64,000 nucleotides of DNA from Gaeumannomyces sp. JS-464 (GCA_002197995.1 NGZR01000001.1:13225501-13289500), one strand, 5' to 3'; positions 1-11,485 are shown, numbered from the stretch's first letter. The notes: generated by a model not told the origin, from the letters alone. Program-made: numbers and translations.

Positions 1-837
1 ATTCACGCCGGAGCCACGGATCAGGCCCATGACCGGGTCGCCGTCACGCAAGGCACAGCCGAGGGGTTTAAGGAACAAGGCGGCCACGCCTTCACCGCGG
101 GCATAGCCATCGGCACCTGCGTCCCACATCTTGGAGGTGCCGGTCGGCGACAGCATCTGCAACTTGGACTCGGTGATGAAGACGTCTGGGCCGAAGATGA
201 GGTTCACGCCCGCCACCACGGCCATGTCTGAAGTCGCACCACCGCCACCCCCACCATCATCGGCACGCCGTCGCAGGTCCTGCACGGCCAGATGCAGCGC
301 GACGAGCGACGAGGAGCAGGCGGTGTCGAGGCACACGGACGGGCCGCGCAGGTCGAAGAAGTGCGAGACGCGGTTGGCCAGCACGGCGCGCGACGCGCCC
401 GAGGCCGTGTACATCGACAGGTCCTCGGCGTCCTTAAGCTGCAGCTCGGCGTAGTCGGCCGTCATGGCGCCGACGTAGACGGAGCAGCGCGAGCCCCTGA
501 GGGCTGACAGGGCCAGGCCCGCGCTCTCACCGGCCTCGTACACGGCCTCGAGCAGCAGGCGCTGCTGCGGGTCCATAGCCTCGGCCTCGAGCGGGCTGAT
601 GCCGAAGAAGGCCGCGTCGAAGCGGGACGGGTCCTCAGAGAGGAAGTAGGCCTTGGCTACGCTGGTGCTGCCGTGCCGGCCGGGCGACGCCGCATGGAAC
701 TTGGCCAGGTTCAGCCGGGACGGGTCCGGCTCCCGGGACAGGTCCCGGCCGCTCGTGAGGACGTCCCACAGCCGCGCCGGCGTGTTGGCGCCGCCGGGGA
801 AGCGGTGGGCTAGCCCTATGATGGCAATTGGCTCCAT
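1..837 (-). CDS. Polyketide synthase (HR-PKS or PKS-NRPS), N-terminal ketosynthase, partial
   Basis: The open frame runs from an ATG at 837 to the window edge (279 codons) without a stop or intron. It begins MEPIAIIGLAHRFPGG, the classic start of a fungal type I ketosynthase. It contains the Cys-loop DTACSSS with the nucleophile Cys at about residue 174 (codon 316-318). Further conserved blocks are DPQQRLLLEAVYE, ESKLQMLSP and GYARGEGVAALFLK. The ESKL.MLSP...MWDA.A.GYARGEG pattern is, from family knowledge, typical of PKS-NRPS hybrids and LovB-like synthases that use a separate enoyl reductase. This fits the divergent trans-ER gene at 2263. The enzyme would condense malonyl units into a reduced polyketide. 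A Gly-rich insertion (six Gly) follows DLRRRADD, where relatives have a short loop. The AT, DH, MT, KR, ACP and any NRPS part lie outside the window. Confident as a KS; PKS versus PKS-NRPS is inference. Confidence 0.93.
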   Translation of the reverse strand, partial: MEPIAIIGLAHRFPGGANTPARLWDVLTSGRDLSREPDPSRLNLAKFHAASPGRHGSTSVAKAYFLSEDPSRFDAAFFGISPLEAEAMDPQQRLLLEAVYEAGESAGLALSALRGSRCSVYVGAMTADYAELQLKDAEDLSMYTASGASRAVLANRVSHFFDLRGPSVCLDTACSSSLVALHLAVQDLRRRADDGGGGGGATSDMAVVAGVNLIFGPDVFITESKLQMLSPTGTSKMWDAGADGYARGEGVAALFLKPLGCALRDGDPVMGLIRGSGVN

Positions 838-2262
838 CGTGCGATAGTGACCGCTGTCCTGGGTTGAGGAGACGTCTAAATGGATTATCCTTGAATACAG
901 GGTGAGAATGGTGTGATTAATCAGTTGATTAGCCTGGCAGCTGTGGCACGAAGATCTTAAGCTTTAGCTGCCATTGATATGACTCGGGCTGTTGGGGGTG
1001 TGCAGCCTAAGTAATACAAAGACCAGACATAGCAGCTTCATGGAACGGAGAGGAGCAGCTCTTATACACCCCCAGAGGCTTACCTTGCAGAATCCCAAAG
1101 ACATCCGTCGAAGTTGACCGTCCAGGTCCGGGATCCTCCGCGATATCCGTCTTCATATCTTGCTCTTGACCCTCAAAAGTGAAATAGGCCAGTAACTGCT
1201 ACTGGCAGACGATGAGGGGGATTTGAGAGCTAAAGCACATGCATGACTCCAAAGGTTTCCCTTATCGCTCCGGTCCCCGCGATTTGTCACAAGCGAGTGG
1301 ATATCTCCGACGATCCTTTGTCAGTGACATGCATCAAGAACCTCGTCGCCATCACAGATGCTCCATAGTGAGTGATAGTGCCCTCGTTGACGCGGAAGAC
1401 CATCATGGCCGGCAGAACTCAGAGTCCGGTGGTATTCTTTTCCAAGAAAGGCAACATCTAGGAGAGGGGAACGAGTGACGGAGCCGGGTGAGAGTTTCCG
1501 TTGAGCTCGTATAGCTGTGATGATAACTTGCATGAGAATGGAGGTCACTGGCCTTAGCTCTAGTCCTGACCGGTGAGAATGAGTTTGCCACCTAACAAAG
1601 CGGGGTAATTATCACGTAGTTATGGACGAGTTCGCAAAGACAGATTCAGTTACGTATGCAGCTGTAGAAAACTGTCACCTCTCAGAAGGCAGGCACTTGA
1701 GCTTGTGTTGTGATGACTCCAGCAGGACAACTATCGAGCTGGGATCATGAGGAGGGTCAGCTACGGTGTACATACCCGATATGCCCGAGGCTAGCGTGCG
1801 GCATTTTCAAAGAGTTCTTGCCTGGCGATTGGGCGGGTTACCGCGCGTTCAATGTACGTTGCGGGAGCCGGTTGGGTTTCGCTAAACTCATGAACTTTGG
1901 TCTGGGATGCAACTTATACGCTGCGTTACGTACCGCCTGCCGGAGTGAGGGAGGTCCACACGAATAACATTTGTGACCCATGAGAGGGTTAACCCCATCA
2001 GTTGAAGTTTATCGAAGTTTAATGCCCGCAATAAGAGGGATCGGCGCGGGGAAGCCGCCGACGGCGCTGACACGGTAATTCACGGCGACGCAGGGGCGGT
2101 GGGCGCGCTAACTTCTTGTTTTTGTCGGCTCCGTGCGATTCAGTCTCCTCTTAGCCCAATGTTATTTTGCCGCAGAGAAAGTGCATAAATCAGGGAAGCA
2201 AAGCCGGCTAGGCTCCCGCAAGCCCACCGTGAGAAGCACCGACTAAACCACTGACAGTAGCG
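838..2262. promoter_or_regulatory. Divergent promoter between megasynthase and trans-ER
   Basis: This 1.4 kb space separates two genes transcribed away from each other and holds no credible ORF. For the rightward gene there is a CCAAT box at 2156-2160 and a TATA-like CATAAAT at 2184-2190, about 75 bp before the ATG. Co-regulation of the two genes is inferred from the head-to-head layout. Confidence 0.5.
2041..2061. promoter_or_regulatory. Candidate Zn2Cys6 site, TCGGCG-N9-CGCCGA
   Basis: This is a perfect 6-bp inverted repeat around a 9-bp spacer in the divergent promoter, about 200 bp upstream of the trans-ER ATG. CGG...CCG palindromes are the usual targets of Zn2Cys6 cluster regulators. 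No such regulator gene is visible in the window, so the assignment rests on the motif alone. Confidence 0.3.
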
Positions 2263-3501
2263 ATGGCCATCATGGTGGAACACCCCCAGCATATCCCGCG
2301 CGTCCGTGAGGCCCTCGTGGTCAAGGGCCCGGGCCGTCTCGAGCTAGCACACGGCGTCCCGGTGCCAGGTGAGCACGAACTCGGACCCGGACAGGTGCTC
2401 GTACGAGTCGCCTGCGTGGCCCTGAACCCGTCGGATGCCAAGATGGTCGGGGCTGGTGAAAGCCCCGGAGCCATCGCGGGCCTCGACTTTGCCGGCACAG
2501 TGGTCCGCCTCGGGCCACCCGGGACTGTCGAACACATCCCTCTGGGTACCCGGGTCTGCGGGGTGGCTTTCGGATACAGCAGCAGCAGCAGCAACAGTGG
2601 TGGCGGAACGACAGGGGCGTTTACCGATTACGCCATCGCCGAGGCGCATCTTCTTGTGCCTGTACCAGACGCCATGTCGCTCCAGGACGCGGCCACCCTG
2701 CCGGTGGGCTTGTTGACGGGTGGCATGGTACTCTTCCACATCTTGAAGCTGAAAGAGAGGGCGAATCAGCTGCTCTGCGCCGAGGACAGGCACGTCCTGG
2801 TGTATGGAGGCAGCACCACTTCGGGCTTGATCATGATCCAGCTGCTCAGACAGTAAGTTCGGTGGCGGTTATTATTGTGATTTTGCCAAATATACCACGG
2901 CTAACTCGACCGCAGCGCAGGATTCAAAGCCATTGCCACCTGTTCGCCCCGCAACTTTGGCCTCGTCAAGGCTGCGGGCGCAGTGGCGGCGTATGACTAC
3001 AGGTCCGAGAGGTGCGTCGAGGACATCCGCGCCGACACGGACGACAGGCTGCGGCTCGCCATAGACTGCATCACCAGCCCGGAGTCCATGAGGCTGTGCT
3101 ACGCAGCGTTGGGGTCGACGGCATCATCTGCTCCCTGCCCGTCGCCGCGCTATGTGGCGCTTGACAAGTTCCCCACGGCTTCGCACACGCGGCGCGCTGT
3201 GCGTCCGTCTTGGGTGTTTGCCATGTCCGCGTTTGGAGTTGCGGTCGACTGGAAGGGCGGGTACGAGTGCGCGGGGGAACGGCAGGACCGCGAGTTCGCC
3301 CAGCGCTGGATGCGAGAGGATGTGCCCGCACTGCTGGCCAGCGGAGCGATCCACTCGCCTCGGTCCAGGGTCGTGGGCAGGTCCCTAGGCGAGGTACCGA
3401 CGGGATTGGGGCTCCTGCGGGAGCAGGGGAGTGTCTCAGCCGAGAAGCTTGTTTGTGTGCTTGGGGATGCCGGTAGAAAGGGCTCGCAACTGGAGATCTG
3501 A
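2263..3501 (+). CDS. Trans-acting enoyl reductase (LovC-like, MDR family)
   Basis: Two exons, 2263-2852 and 2916-3501, join across a 63-nt intron (gtaagt...ctaac...gcag) into a clean 391-residue protein, the normal size for the family. It has the GroES-like N-terminal half (ALNPSDAKMVG, GLDFAGTVVRLG), the substrate region DAATLPVGLLTGGMVLF, the nucleotide-binding turn VYGGSTTSG and the C-terminal half GFKAIATCSPRNFGLVKAAG. The ending AEKLVCVLG also fits. Proteins of this family (LovC, TenC, ApdC) dock on a PKS whose own ER domain is inactive and reduce the enoyl-thioester with NADPH. The head-to-head neighbour is such a PKS. A (CAG)n tract at 2577-2596 encodes a Ser-rich loop (SSSSSNSGGG) that looks like a lineage-specific insertion. 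No frameshift is seen, in contrast to most neighbours. Confidence 0.9.
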
Positions 3502-3854
3502 ACCTGCAGGAGCCGTATTAGAAACAAAGGCCCCAATGGGTGGCGGTGAAAAGAATGCCAAAGTTTAGGTGCCAAGAATTGCACGAGGTCGGTTTAAGCT
3601 TCGCGTTCGTCGCACTTTCCTTGGGGTAAAGAAGCTTGGAAGCCTTGCCGAAAAGGGACATTGCGATGCAACCAACGAAAGCTTGAAAAAAGGGTTATCT
3701 GACTTGGCCAGGGTCGTAATCCGGCCGTCCCGAACCCCACCATCCCGTTCGGCGCCTACCCAAGGTACAGAGACCGAGGTAGACAACTACATAGGTCCCT
3801 GACGATGGTACCTCGCTTTTTCTTCTCATCCAGAGTCAGAAACCACTGATTGCA
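3502..3854. promoter_or_regulatory. Intergenic spacer before the monooxygenase
   Basis: About 350 bp between two co-directional genes, presumably holding the terminator of the reductase and the promoter of the monooxygenase. I see no convincing TATA or CCAAT box and no ORF of note. Confidence 0.3.
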
Positions 3855-5236
3855 ATGCCATACTCTCCTAGCCCCAAGGTCCTCGTCATCGGCTGCGGCG
3901 TCGCCGGCCCCGTCGTAGCCTGCCTGCTCAAGCAGAAGGGGTACCGGCCCATTGTGTTTGAGCGGGCCGAGACCCCCGGCGACGTCGGACAGTCACTCAT
4001 CTTTGCCCCAACGGCATGAAGGTCCTCGGCAGGGCCTGCCCCGACGTCGTGGACCGCTTCCTGGAGAACGGCCCCGCGGTGCTGGAGTTCCGCGAGCACA
4101 AGGCCTCCGGCAAGGTCCTGGGCGGCTTCCAGACCGGCTGGGAGGCACGGTACGGCAAGCCGGGAGTCGGCACCAAGAGGACGGCGGCGACTGCCTGGCT
4201 GCGCGACGCCCTGGTCAAGGCTGGTATCGAGATTAGGGACGGCTGGGCGCTTGAGCGTATCGAAGAGGATGCCAACTCCGTTACGGCATACTTCAATGGC
4301 GCCCGCTCTGAGACGGGGCTGTTCCTCGTTGGCTGCGATGGGCTCAAGGCAGCAACGAGGCGGATCCTTCTCGCCCGGGAAGGCCTTGAGGACGGGCTCC
4401 CGTCTTTTAGTGGCCTATGCCAGGTGAGTGCGCACCGCCGGTTTGTCTCCATAGCCGCGATCTGATATCCCCGCTTCCCAGACCGCGGGCATATCACCGA
4501 CACCCAGCTCCTTCCGCGATCGTCCAGGGATTCGGAACTGGTACGGTAAAGCCCGACATTTCGTCTGCTACAATATCTCGCACGACACCGTTTCCTGGGC
4601 CGTGACACACCCCGCGGACTCGGGTACTGAGGCGTCCTGGGGCCTGTTTGACGACGAGCGACGACGCAAAACCGTCCGCGAGCTCGGGGACACGCTCCAA
4701 GCTGACGGGTGGGACCGCGATGTTGTCGAGATGGCGCGTGGGGCTACCCGTCTCATAACGTACGGCATATTCGACCGACCCGAACTCCGGGCCGACCAGT
4801 GGTATTCGGGACGGTGTGCCATGGTCGGCGACGCTGTGCACCCGACCACCACGCACCTCGGCCAAGGGGCCAACCAAGCCTGGTAGGAAAAATTGTCTAC
4901 TAATCGTACTTGCATTGCGTCATCTGTACATTCGGCTGATGTTCTTGGTGTTCGTGCTCCAGCGAGGACTGCTTTTATCTGGTTGACGGCTTGCCAGTCT
5001 TCGATCCAGCTCGACCGCCTATCAGCACCGACGACCTCATCACCGTCTTCAAGGCATACGCAGAAAAGCAGCAGCCACACACATCGATTCTGGTCAAGGC
5101 CGCGCGAAAAGTTGGTGAGATGCGGGTGACGGCCCCTGAGCTGTGCGACGAGAGGGACAGGTTGTTGACCAAGAAGATGGCGGACCGGGAGGGGATAGAT
5201 GCCCTCTATGACTTTCAGTTTACCAGACCCTTCTGA
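3855..5236 (+). CDS. FAD-dependent monooxygenase (salicylate-hydroxylase-like), one apparent frameshift
   Basis: Exons are 3855-4423, 4482-4882 and 4963-5236, with introns 4424-4481 (gtgagt) and 4883-4962 (gtagga, branch ctaat). Together they give about 414 residues, normal for group A flavin monooxygenases. Visible motifs are the dinucleotide fold VLVIGCGVAGPVVACLL near the N-terminus, the DG motif VGCDGLKAATRR, and the GD motif GDAVHPTTTHLGQGANQA followed after the second intron by EDC. The enzyme would hydroxylate or epoxidise a small molecule with NAD(P)H and O2, probably as cluster tailoring. At about 4008-4012 the frame breaks: CCCCAACGGCATGA reads to a stop, and one extra C would restore the conserved APNG motif. 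This is either a one-base sequencing deletion in a homopolymer or a real inactivating mutation. Confidence 0.85.
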
Positions 5237-5530
5237 TGGGGCGCGCTGGCAGTCTGGGCAGTGTCTCAAAGATGGAAGGAATACTGTCATGTAAATGGTA
5301 TTTGTTTAGGTCGAAAACATTCGCAGCTCGTTCATGGCCAACCAATGACGCCTCTGCAGAAGACCAGCTGAAAGTCCATCAGACCATAATGGCGGATGCA
5401 CGATGGAAGGTGGCGCGACCTGGTGAGATCCAGCACCTGAGCCGCATAAATAAATATTTGCAGCCGAGCCCCGGGGCTTAGAGTATCTGCCAACTGTCGA
5501 GCAAAACCCCATCGCCCAAACCACCAAACA
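5237..5530. promoter_or_regulatory. Spacer before the acyltransferase
   Basis: About 290 bp, with a TATA-like GCATAAATAAATA near 5442-5454, roughly 80 bp before the acyltransferase ATG. Otherwise nothing recognised. Confidence 0.35.
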
Positions 5531-6920
5531 ATGCTCGACACACCACTCCCACACATCCTCCTCCCCGCCCTCCTCTTCCTCGCCTTCTACCTCCCGTCAT
5601 TCCACCACCGCGGCCCCGTCTTCGCGGCTTTCATCTCCGCGACGGCCGTGGCGTGCGCGCTCGACGGCTTCCCGCGCGGCGACCGCGTCGCGCGCTACGC
5701 CCTCAACGGCGCCTGGATCTTTTACTTCCCGGCCCTCGAGAAGCTGCTCCTGCACCCCGAGCCCGAGCGCGACTTCTGGCGCGTCGACAGGGCCTCGCGC
5801 GAGGCGGCGTCGATGGCCCCGCTCTCGTGGGCCAAAGCGCGCTGGGCCCTCGCGCTCGTCGCCAGCCCGAGGGCCGTGGAGTGGAGCCATGGTCAAGGGC
5901 GGAGTAGGGGCGCCGCGGTCGCAGGGGGTGGTGGTCGGGCGGTCACGGCTGATAAGGACGCCGCCGGCCACGGCAATGGCAGGGGCACAGCCGGTCAGCA
6001 GCACCAGGAGCCGTCGCGAGCCCGCTTCGCCGTCGCGCAGCTGATGCGCGCGCTCGTTGGCGCCGTCGCCGTCGAGGTTGCGACCATGCTCGCCTCCCCG
6101 CAGCGCTTTGGTGGCGGCCGTGGGAGCGACGGCAGTGTGCGGTGGGCCTGGCGACCGCGCCCCTGATGGAGCTGCTGATGGGCGTTACCGTCTGGGGCTC
6201 CTGGATGGCGCAGTATGGCGTGGTCGCCGCCATCGGGGTCGGGCTGGGCCTCAGCGGGCCCAAAGACTGGCCGCCCATCTTTGGCAGCATCGCCTCTGCG
6301 GACACGGTGGCTGGCTTCTGGGGGAGGTTTTGGCATGGTATCATCCGGCAGGTGAGCACATAATGTTCCACCATACAGGTAATACTTTGCGATCAAGGGC
6401 GGCAGTTCGCTCACATCACAGCCGTGATCACCAGCCCGCCCTTGGGTTCAGCCACTATTTCCTGGATCGCCTAGGCATTGCCAGGGGCACACCCGCCGCG
6501 CACGCTATCCATCTGTTGACGGCGTTTGGCTTCAGCGCCCTGTTCCACATTGCCAGCCTCTACCCAATATCCAGGGGCTATGTCCCAACGACGAAAGTTT
6601 GCGTGGACATATCCGTGTTCTTCCTTGGGCAAGCAGTTGTCATTCTTGCCGAGGCGGCAGTTTCAGGTAGGTATCGGGAGAGACGGAGTCAAGAATTTCC
6701 AGCAGTAGGCGACCCAGCCTCCTCCGTCGCTCCCAATTCTCACCACCGCTTGCCTCCCTGGATAGGATACGTTTGGGTGTTGGTGTGGCTTGGGATTTCC
6801 GGCTGGCCGTTTGTCCGCGTATACGTGGCACTAGGAGTCATGGAGTGGAAGTCGCCAGTGCGCGTTGTAGAACCATGCCTGAAATTTCTTGGGTATATTG
6901 GAAAGAAACCTATTGTTTGA
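5531..6920 (+). CDS. Wax-synthase-like membrane-bound O-acyltransferase, one apparent frameshift
   Basis: A hydrophobic multi-span protein of about 430 residues. It starts with a membrane segment (LPHILLPALLFLAFYLP) and contains the family signature FWGRFWHGIIRQ. An intron follows (gtgagc at about 6352, ending near 6417-6431, exact acceptor uncertain). The last exon has GFSHYFLDRLGIARGTP and the segment FGFSALFHIASL with the conserved membrane His. Fungal members O-acetylate hydroxylated terpenes and polyketides, so a late tailoring acylation at an internal membrane is likely. The first frame runs 5531-6166 and ends at a TGA. The correct frame resumes at about 6140, a shift equal to one missing base around 6115-6140. 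Residues 125-175 are a low-complexity Gly/Arg-rich insertion. Family assignment is good; substrate unknown. Confidence 0.75.
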
Positions 6921-7374
6921 GTCTGATTTTGATGGAACCCGGTTCAGGTAATGCGTCTCTTGCTTTCACTCACGGCCTGTTGGTGTTTAACGGGCCCCAG
7001 ACTTCGCATGTTCGCATCCAGGCCAGAATTCAGCCCTCTTGGTTCCCCTAGGAGAATACGATCGCGAATGTGATCCCCCACCTCCCCCGGGGATACACTA
7101 ACCGGCCAATATCCGGCGGGCTGTTAAGTGTCGGGTATCGCCGTCATACGCTGTGGGTTTGAATTAGGCAGGCGGATTGACTTAGTTGTACAGAAATCAC
7201 AGAAACTGACGATCGGAATGGCGAATCACTTAGAGCGTAAAATGAGCGAGCGAGACGTGAAGTGATTCGTGAATTGGACATGATATTATGACATTAAAAT
7301 TAAAACCTTAAGGATCGTGTTGTTTTTTATTTGTGGCAGACATCAACTACAACCCCCGTCCTGTTTTAGACCTA
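6921..7374. other. Convergent intergenic spacer
   Basis: The 454 bp lie between the 3' ends of the acyltransferase (+) and the copper oxidase (-). The part near 7180-7330 is AT-richer. I see no gene, repeat or RNA here. Confidence 0.4.
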
Positions 7375-9776
7375 TCAACCCCAAAGAGCCACCTTAGCCT
7401 TGGCCTCAGGCGTCAGGGTGATCTGGACCGTCCTGGCGACGCTGGGGACGCCCGAGGGCGACATGGCGAACAGGTACCAGAAGCCCGGCGTCAGGACGCC
7501 ATAGTCGGCCGGCAGCCTGGCCTCGACCTTGCCGTCAGCGCGCACGTTGATGTCGGTCAGCGGCACGCGGCGCTGGTCCGTGTTGACCGAGTGGGTGACG
7601 GAGCCGACGCGGACGAGCGAGAACTTGCAGTCCTTGACGCTGCCGGCGCCACCGATGCCAAACACGAGCGTCTCGCCGGCCGCGACGGCCTCGCGCTCCA
7701 GGTTGGCGATCGTGGGGCGTTCGGCGCGCGAGCCGTCGGCCTTGAACAGGTAAGGGGGCTCAAAGATCTCGCCGTCGGCGTGGTCGACCGTCTTGTCGCA
7801 GCGCGCGGAGCTGCCCTTGATCTGGTTGACGTAGCACAGGCCGCCGCCGCCGACGAAGACGGTGGCGTCGGGCAGCAGGATCGAGACCGAGTGGTAGTTG
7901 CGCGGCACGGCCATTGGCGCCATCTGCGACCACGTCTTGGAGGCCGGGTCGAAGACCTCGGGACGAGGATGCCGTCCGTGTTGGTGAAGACGAGCGCCTT
8001 GCGCTGGCCGCCCGTGACGATGACGCGGCCGTCGGGCAGGACGACAGTGTTGGCGAAGGCGCGCGGGAAGGCCATGTCGGCGACGCGCTCGATGTTGGAG
8101 CGGGTGCCCGGGTTGCCGATGGTGGTGATGTGGGCGCGGTTGTTGCCGTCACTCTTGTCGTAGTCCTGGGCGCCGCCAGCCGTCAGGATCTTACCGGCGT
8201 GGCGTCGTACATGACAAAAGTGCCGCACATGGCGTCGGCGTCGTCGCGCGTGCCGGCCTCGACGATAGCGCCGTAGCCCTTGCTGCCGTACCAGTGCTGC
8301 TTCTTGGAGGGGCCGGCCTGGAACACGGAGCCGTTGCGCCACGAGAAGAGCCAGGCGTGGTTGTCCTCGCGCCAGATGCCCTCGTGGTCCTTGGTCAGCA
8401 TGGGCTTGACGTCGGCGTCGGGCAGCAGAGTCCAGGTATTGGTGTCGGCATCATAGACCTCGCCGCTCTTGCCCTCGCGGGGGCCCGAGTAGGCGCCACC
8501 AATGGTGAAGACGCGGCCGTCGGACAACGTGACAGAAGACTGATAGCCACGGGCCATCTTGAGGTCCTGAGAGCGCGAGAAGGAGTCGGTAGCAGGGTCG
8601 TACATGCTGACGGCGGCGGCGTCTGAGCCACCCTGAACGAGGATGCGGCCGTCGGCCAAGGCGCTGATGCCCGGGCAGAACATGTCGTGGTGGGTGTTGC
8701 TAATCTCGCGGTGGCTGACGGCGCCAGTCTTGAGGTCGTACGAGCCGAACTGGGTCAGCCCGCTGGGGCCACCGAAGGCGTCAACCCCCAGGACGAGAAG
8801 AACATGAGCTTGCTGGGCTCTGGGAACGAGGGAACCACGTAGGCGGCCACGGGGATCACCGGGAAGCGGATAAGGTCAGACCAGCGGCCGACCTTGGAGG
8901 CGTCGAGGGTGACCTCAGCGCGGATGGTGGTGTACTGCTGCGACTTAACCCAGAAGAGAAACTGGGCGGGCTCGGCGCCCTTGACGTGGCACTCCCTGCC
9001 CTTGGTGTCGTAGACGGCCTTCTTGCAATCGTTGGCGTTTGCGCAGGCCTCGGCACAAGCCTGGGCACTCGCGACATTGTTAAAAACCCGCTCCGTCTTA
9101 CCCTGGTAGTCAGTTCCCGGGCAGATGAGGTATTTGGTGTTTCCGCCCTTGAATTCGGTTTGCTGGCCCGGGCAAGTGGCCAGGAAAGCGCCTTCCTGCA
9201 GGTCATTTCCATTTCCAGGGCAATGACGGGCTCCTTGCCAGGTGTACCGGGGATGTTGGCGGGAGGGGTCGCGGTAGGGGCCGCGGCGGAGGTAGTGGCA
9301 GAGGTTGCGACAGAAGTCGCGGCAGAGGTCGCGGCAGAGGTCGCAGGAGTGGTGGGGGTGGTGTTGCCGCCAGAGTTGCCTCCGCCGTTGCCCGCATCGG
9401 CTGGCAACTTCCTGATGGCATCAAAGTTGGCGTCCTGAGCCCAGATGTGGTCCTCCCCGCTCTCGCTGTCCTTGATGTGGCATGTCCTGGCCTGCTTGTC
9501 GTAAAAAGCAAGCACGCACTTGGGGTTCTCGTGACAATGGCCGACGCACTCACGCGTGCAAGGGACATTGTCAATGACCTCTAGGGACTTTCCGCCCGCC
9601 TGGTAGGTGGTGCCGTCGCAGATGGAGAAGCTGGTGTTCTCGGGAGTGGTCCAGATGGTTTCGGACTCGGTGCAGGATGTGAGGTTTGCGACGATGTTTT
9701 GAGCCGTGACTGAGTGGATGTGGCTCAGGAGTGCGGCTCCCAGGCCAACAGCCTTGAGCACAGCCGGAGCTGACAT
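7375..9776 (-). CDS. Galactose-oxidase-like copper radical oxidase (AA5_2) with N-terminal PAN-like repeats
   Basis: Single-exon gene of about 800 codons. The start at 9776 gives a signal peptide (MSAPAVLKAVGLGAALL...VTAQ). Two Cys-rich PAN/apple-like repeats follow (CDGTTYQ...CVLAFYD...CHIK and CPGTDYQ...CKKAVYD...CHVK), separated by a Thr/Ser/Ala linker. The catalytic part has the thioether Cys in THHDMFCPG (8675-8677), its partner Tyr in RGYQSS (8543-8545), axial Tyr and ligand His in RNYHS (7891-7896), and ligand His in VTHSVNTDQRRV (7591-7593). The residue matching galactose oxidase Trp290 is Tyr (GGAYSG, 8489-8491), as in some alcohol or aryl-alcohol oxidases. It is therefore secreted, oxidising a primary alcohol to an aldehyde with H2O2 release. 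Four frame breaks (about 9218-9226, 8785-8789, 8193-8197, 7957-7962) each equal one missing base. All catalytic residues survive on either side. Confidence 0.88.
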
Positions 9777-11485
9777 TTTGTTGTAGTTGCTGTGTGTGTA
9801 AAATGCGACGGTAAGAGATGGGAGCGTATGCAAGCTCTGTTATGGTACAGTGTTGTGTGCGCTGAGACCGGGGCTCGATGCTGGTTTGTTCAAAATGGGC
9901 CTTGGTTGTATGTGTAATACAGGGAAGTTGAAGAATGGAAACTGTCTTTGCAGACACCGATGTGTGGATAACAGGCCGAGAGAAGATAAAAGGCTTGATA
10001 GTCGTCTGGCTCACAGCAGAGAAACGAGAGACTGTCGATAAGTGAAAGCGAATTGTAATGGCGCCGAAGCTAACCTTGGAACGAATGGAACGGAAAGACA
10101 GGCTCGCCGCGATGAGGCTGCTAGCTGCTTCCTAGATGTGCGAACCCGAAGGAGCAAAAGATGATGAAAGGGTCCCAAAGGAAGAGTGCCCTGGGAGAGA
10201 AAGGAGAGGAAGGGAAGGGCTTGCACAGGCGAGCGGGTTCCTGCATCTCATATGTATGCACACAGCGCCGTCCCCGATCTCTGGGAGGCCCGCCCTCGCG
10301 TGTCTATCCCATCACCCTGGTGGCCCTGTTGGCTGCCGAGCCGAGAGGGACCCCTGAGAGGATGGGCGGGTCCCGCGCTCGTTTGGTGGTGGGCTATCGA
10401 TCGAGAACAAGACGAGCCGGTGGCCGGGCCGGAGAAAAAGCGCAATGGTGACTGGTCCATGTTTCGTTTCAGGGCGGTCGGACCCTTTGGCAGGGTGGCT
10501 CTTGGCCCATTGGAAAGTGGGCAGGGCAACGACGCTGAGCCCAAGAGCCTCAGGCGAGATAAGGGATGGGGGCGGGCGGCTCCATTGCTAGCGGCCGAGT
10601 GTCTTCGGACCCACCAGATACGAAAGCCCAAGGGCGACGGCGCGCGAAGAGGATGAGCCCCAGGCCCCCTTTTTGTGATTATTTTTTTGCTTGCTTGTCG
10701 CTGACGGCTGGGGCCATAGGGTTCGGTGTGCCCTGCGCATGCATCAACAATGCGTGCGGCTCAGTGCCGGGCGGATCGTCCAGGGAAGAGCCCGAACCAT
10801 CCAATCATGCATTTATGCCTCGCGGCTAGCTGGTGCCGATCCGTTCGTCGCGAACGGAGCCGATGGCAGACGTCCAAACTTGGGACGATGACAGCAAACA
10901 CAACCGTCGCACCGGCCCTCGTGGCCGCGACGAGGGTGGCCGACTTTTGCCAGAAGGAGGAATTTGATTGCGCAGCCCCGCCAAGAAGCGCCAGGCCCCC
11001 AACGCCAACGCCGCGCGCGCCAATTGTCGTGTGTGCGCAGGTACGCTATGGCGTCAATTTTGGCGAGAGTAGCCCCACGTGGAGGGAGCCGGCCTTGAGT
11101 CGTCGCTGGCTTGGACAACACACGTGCGATCGACAGGGCAGGCGGACGTGCCGGGCCTGTGCTGGGCCATGGCGGCAGCATAAATGGCCTCATCTCCAGC
11201 CGACATTCTTTTGTTCTCGCTAGGTTCTACCGTCTGTTCTGGGCGGGCGCGGTTTTTTGTGCTCCACCTCGAGGCCAAGCTTCGCGCTCCGTGCGTGCCT
11301 TCCACGATCAAGGCCCACCTCGACCTGACGCGGGCCCATTTCCACTACCTCGCAAATTCTGCTGCTGTTTGCCTCTTCTGTCCTGCCAGTCCTGCCGTTC
11401 GCCCCTGACCCGTCACGGCTTGACAGCGCGCGCATCAACCAACCTGTCGCTGCAACGCTGACACGGCGCCGTCTCAGCTACACAC
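9777..11485. promoter_or_regulatory. Promoter region of the copper oxidase, no gene seen
   Basis: About 1.7 kb between the start of the copper oxidase and the 3' end of the berberine-type oxidase, both on the minus strand. The sequence is GC-normal. Frames are short and not protein-like, and I find no RNA gene or repeat. Confidence 0.4.

Noticed and set aside
6118..6140. A tiny intron explaining the acyltransferase frame change
   Set aside because: A GT...AG pair here would give an intron of under 25 nt, too short for fungal splicing. A one-base slip fits better.
7333..8626. Long plus-strand frames across the copper oxidase (for example 7333-8163)
   Set aside because: They are antisense shadows of a GC-rich gene. 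The minus strand carries all catalytic motifs of the oxidase.
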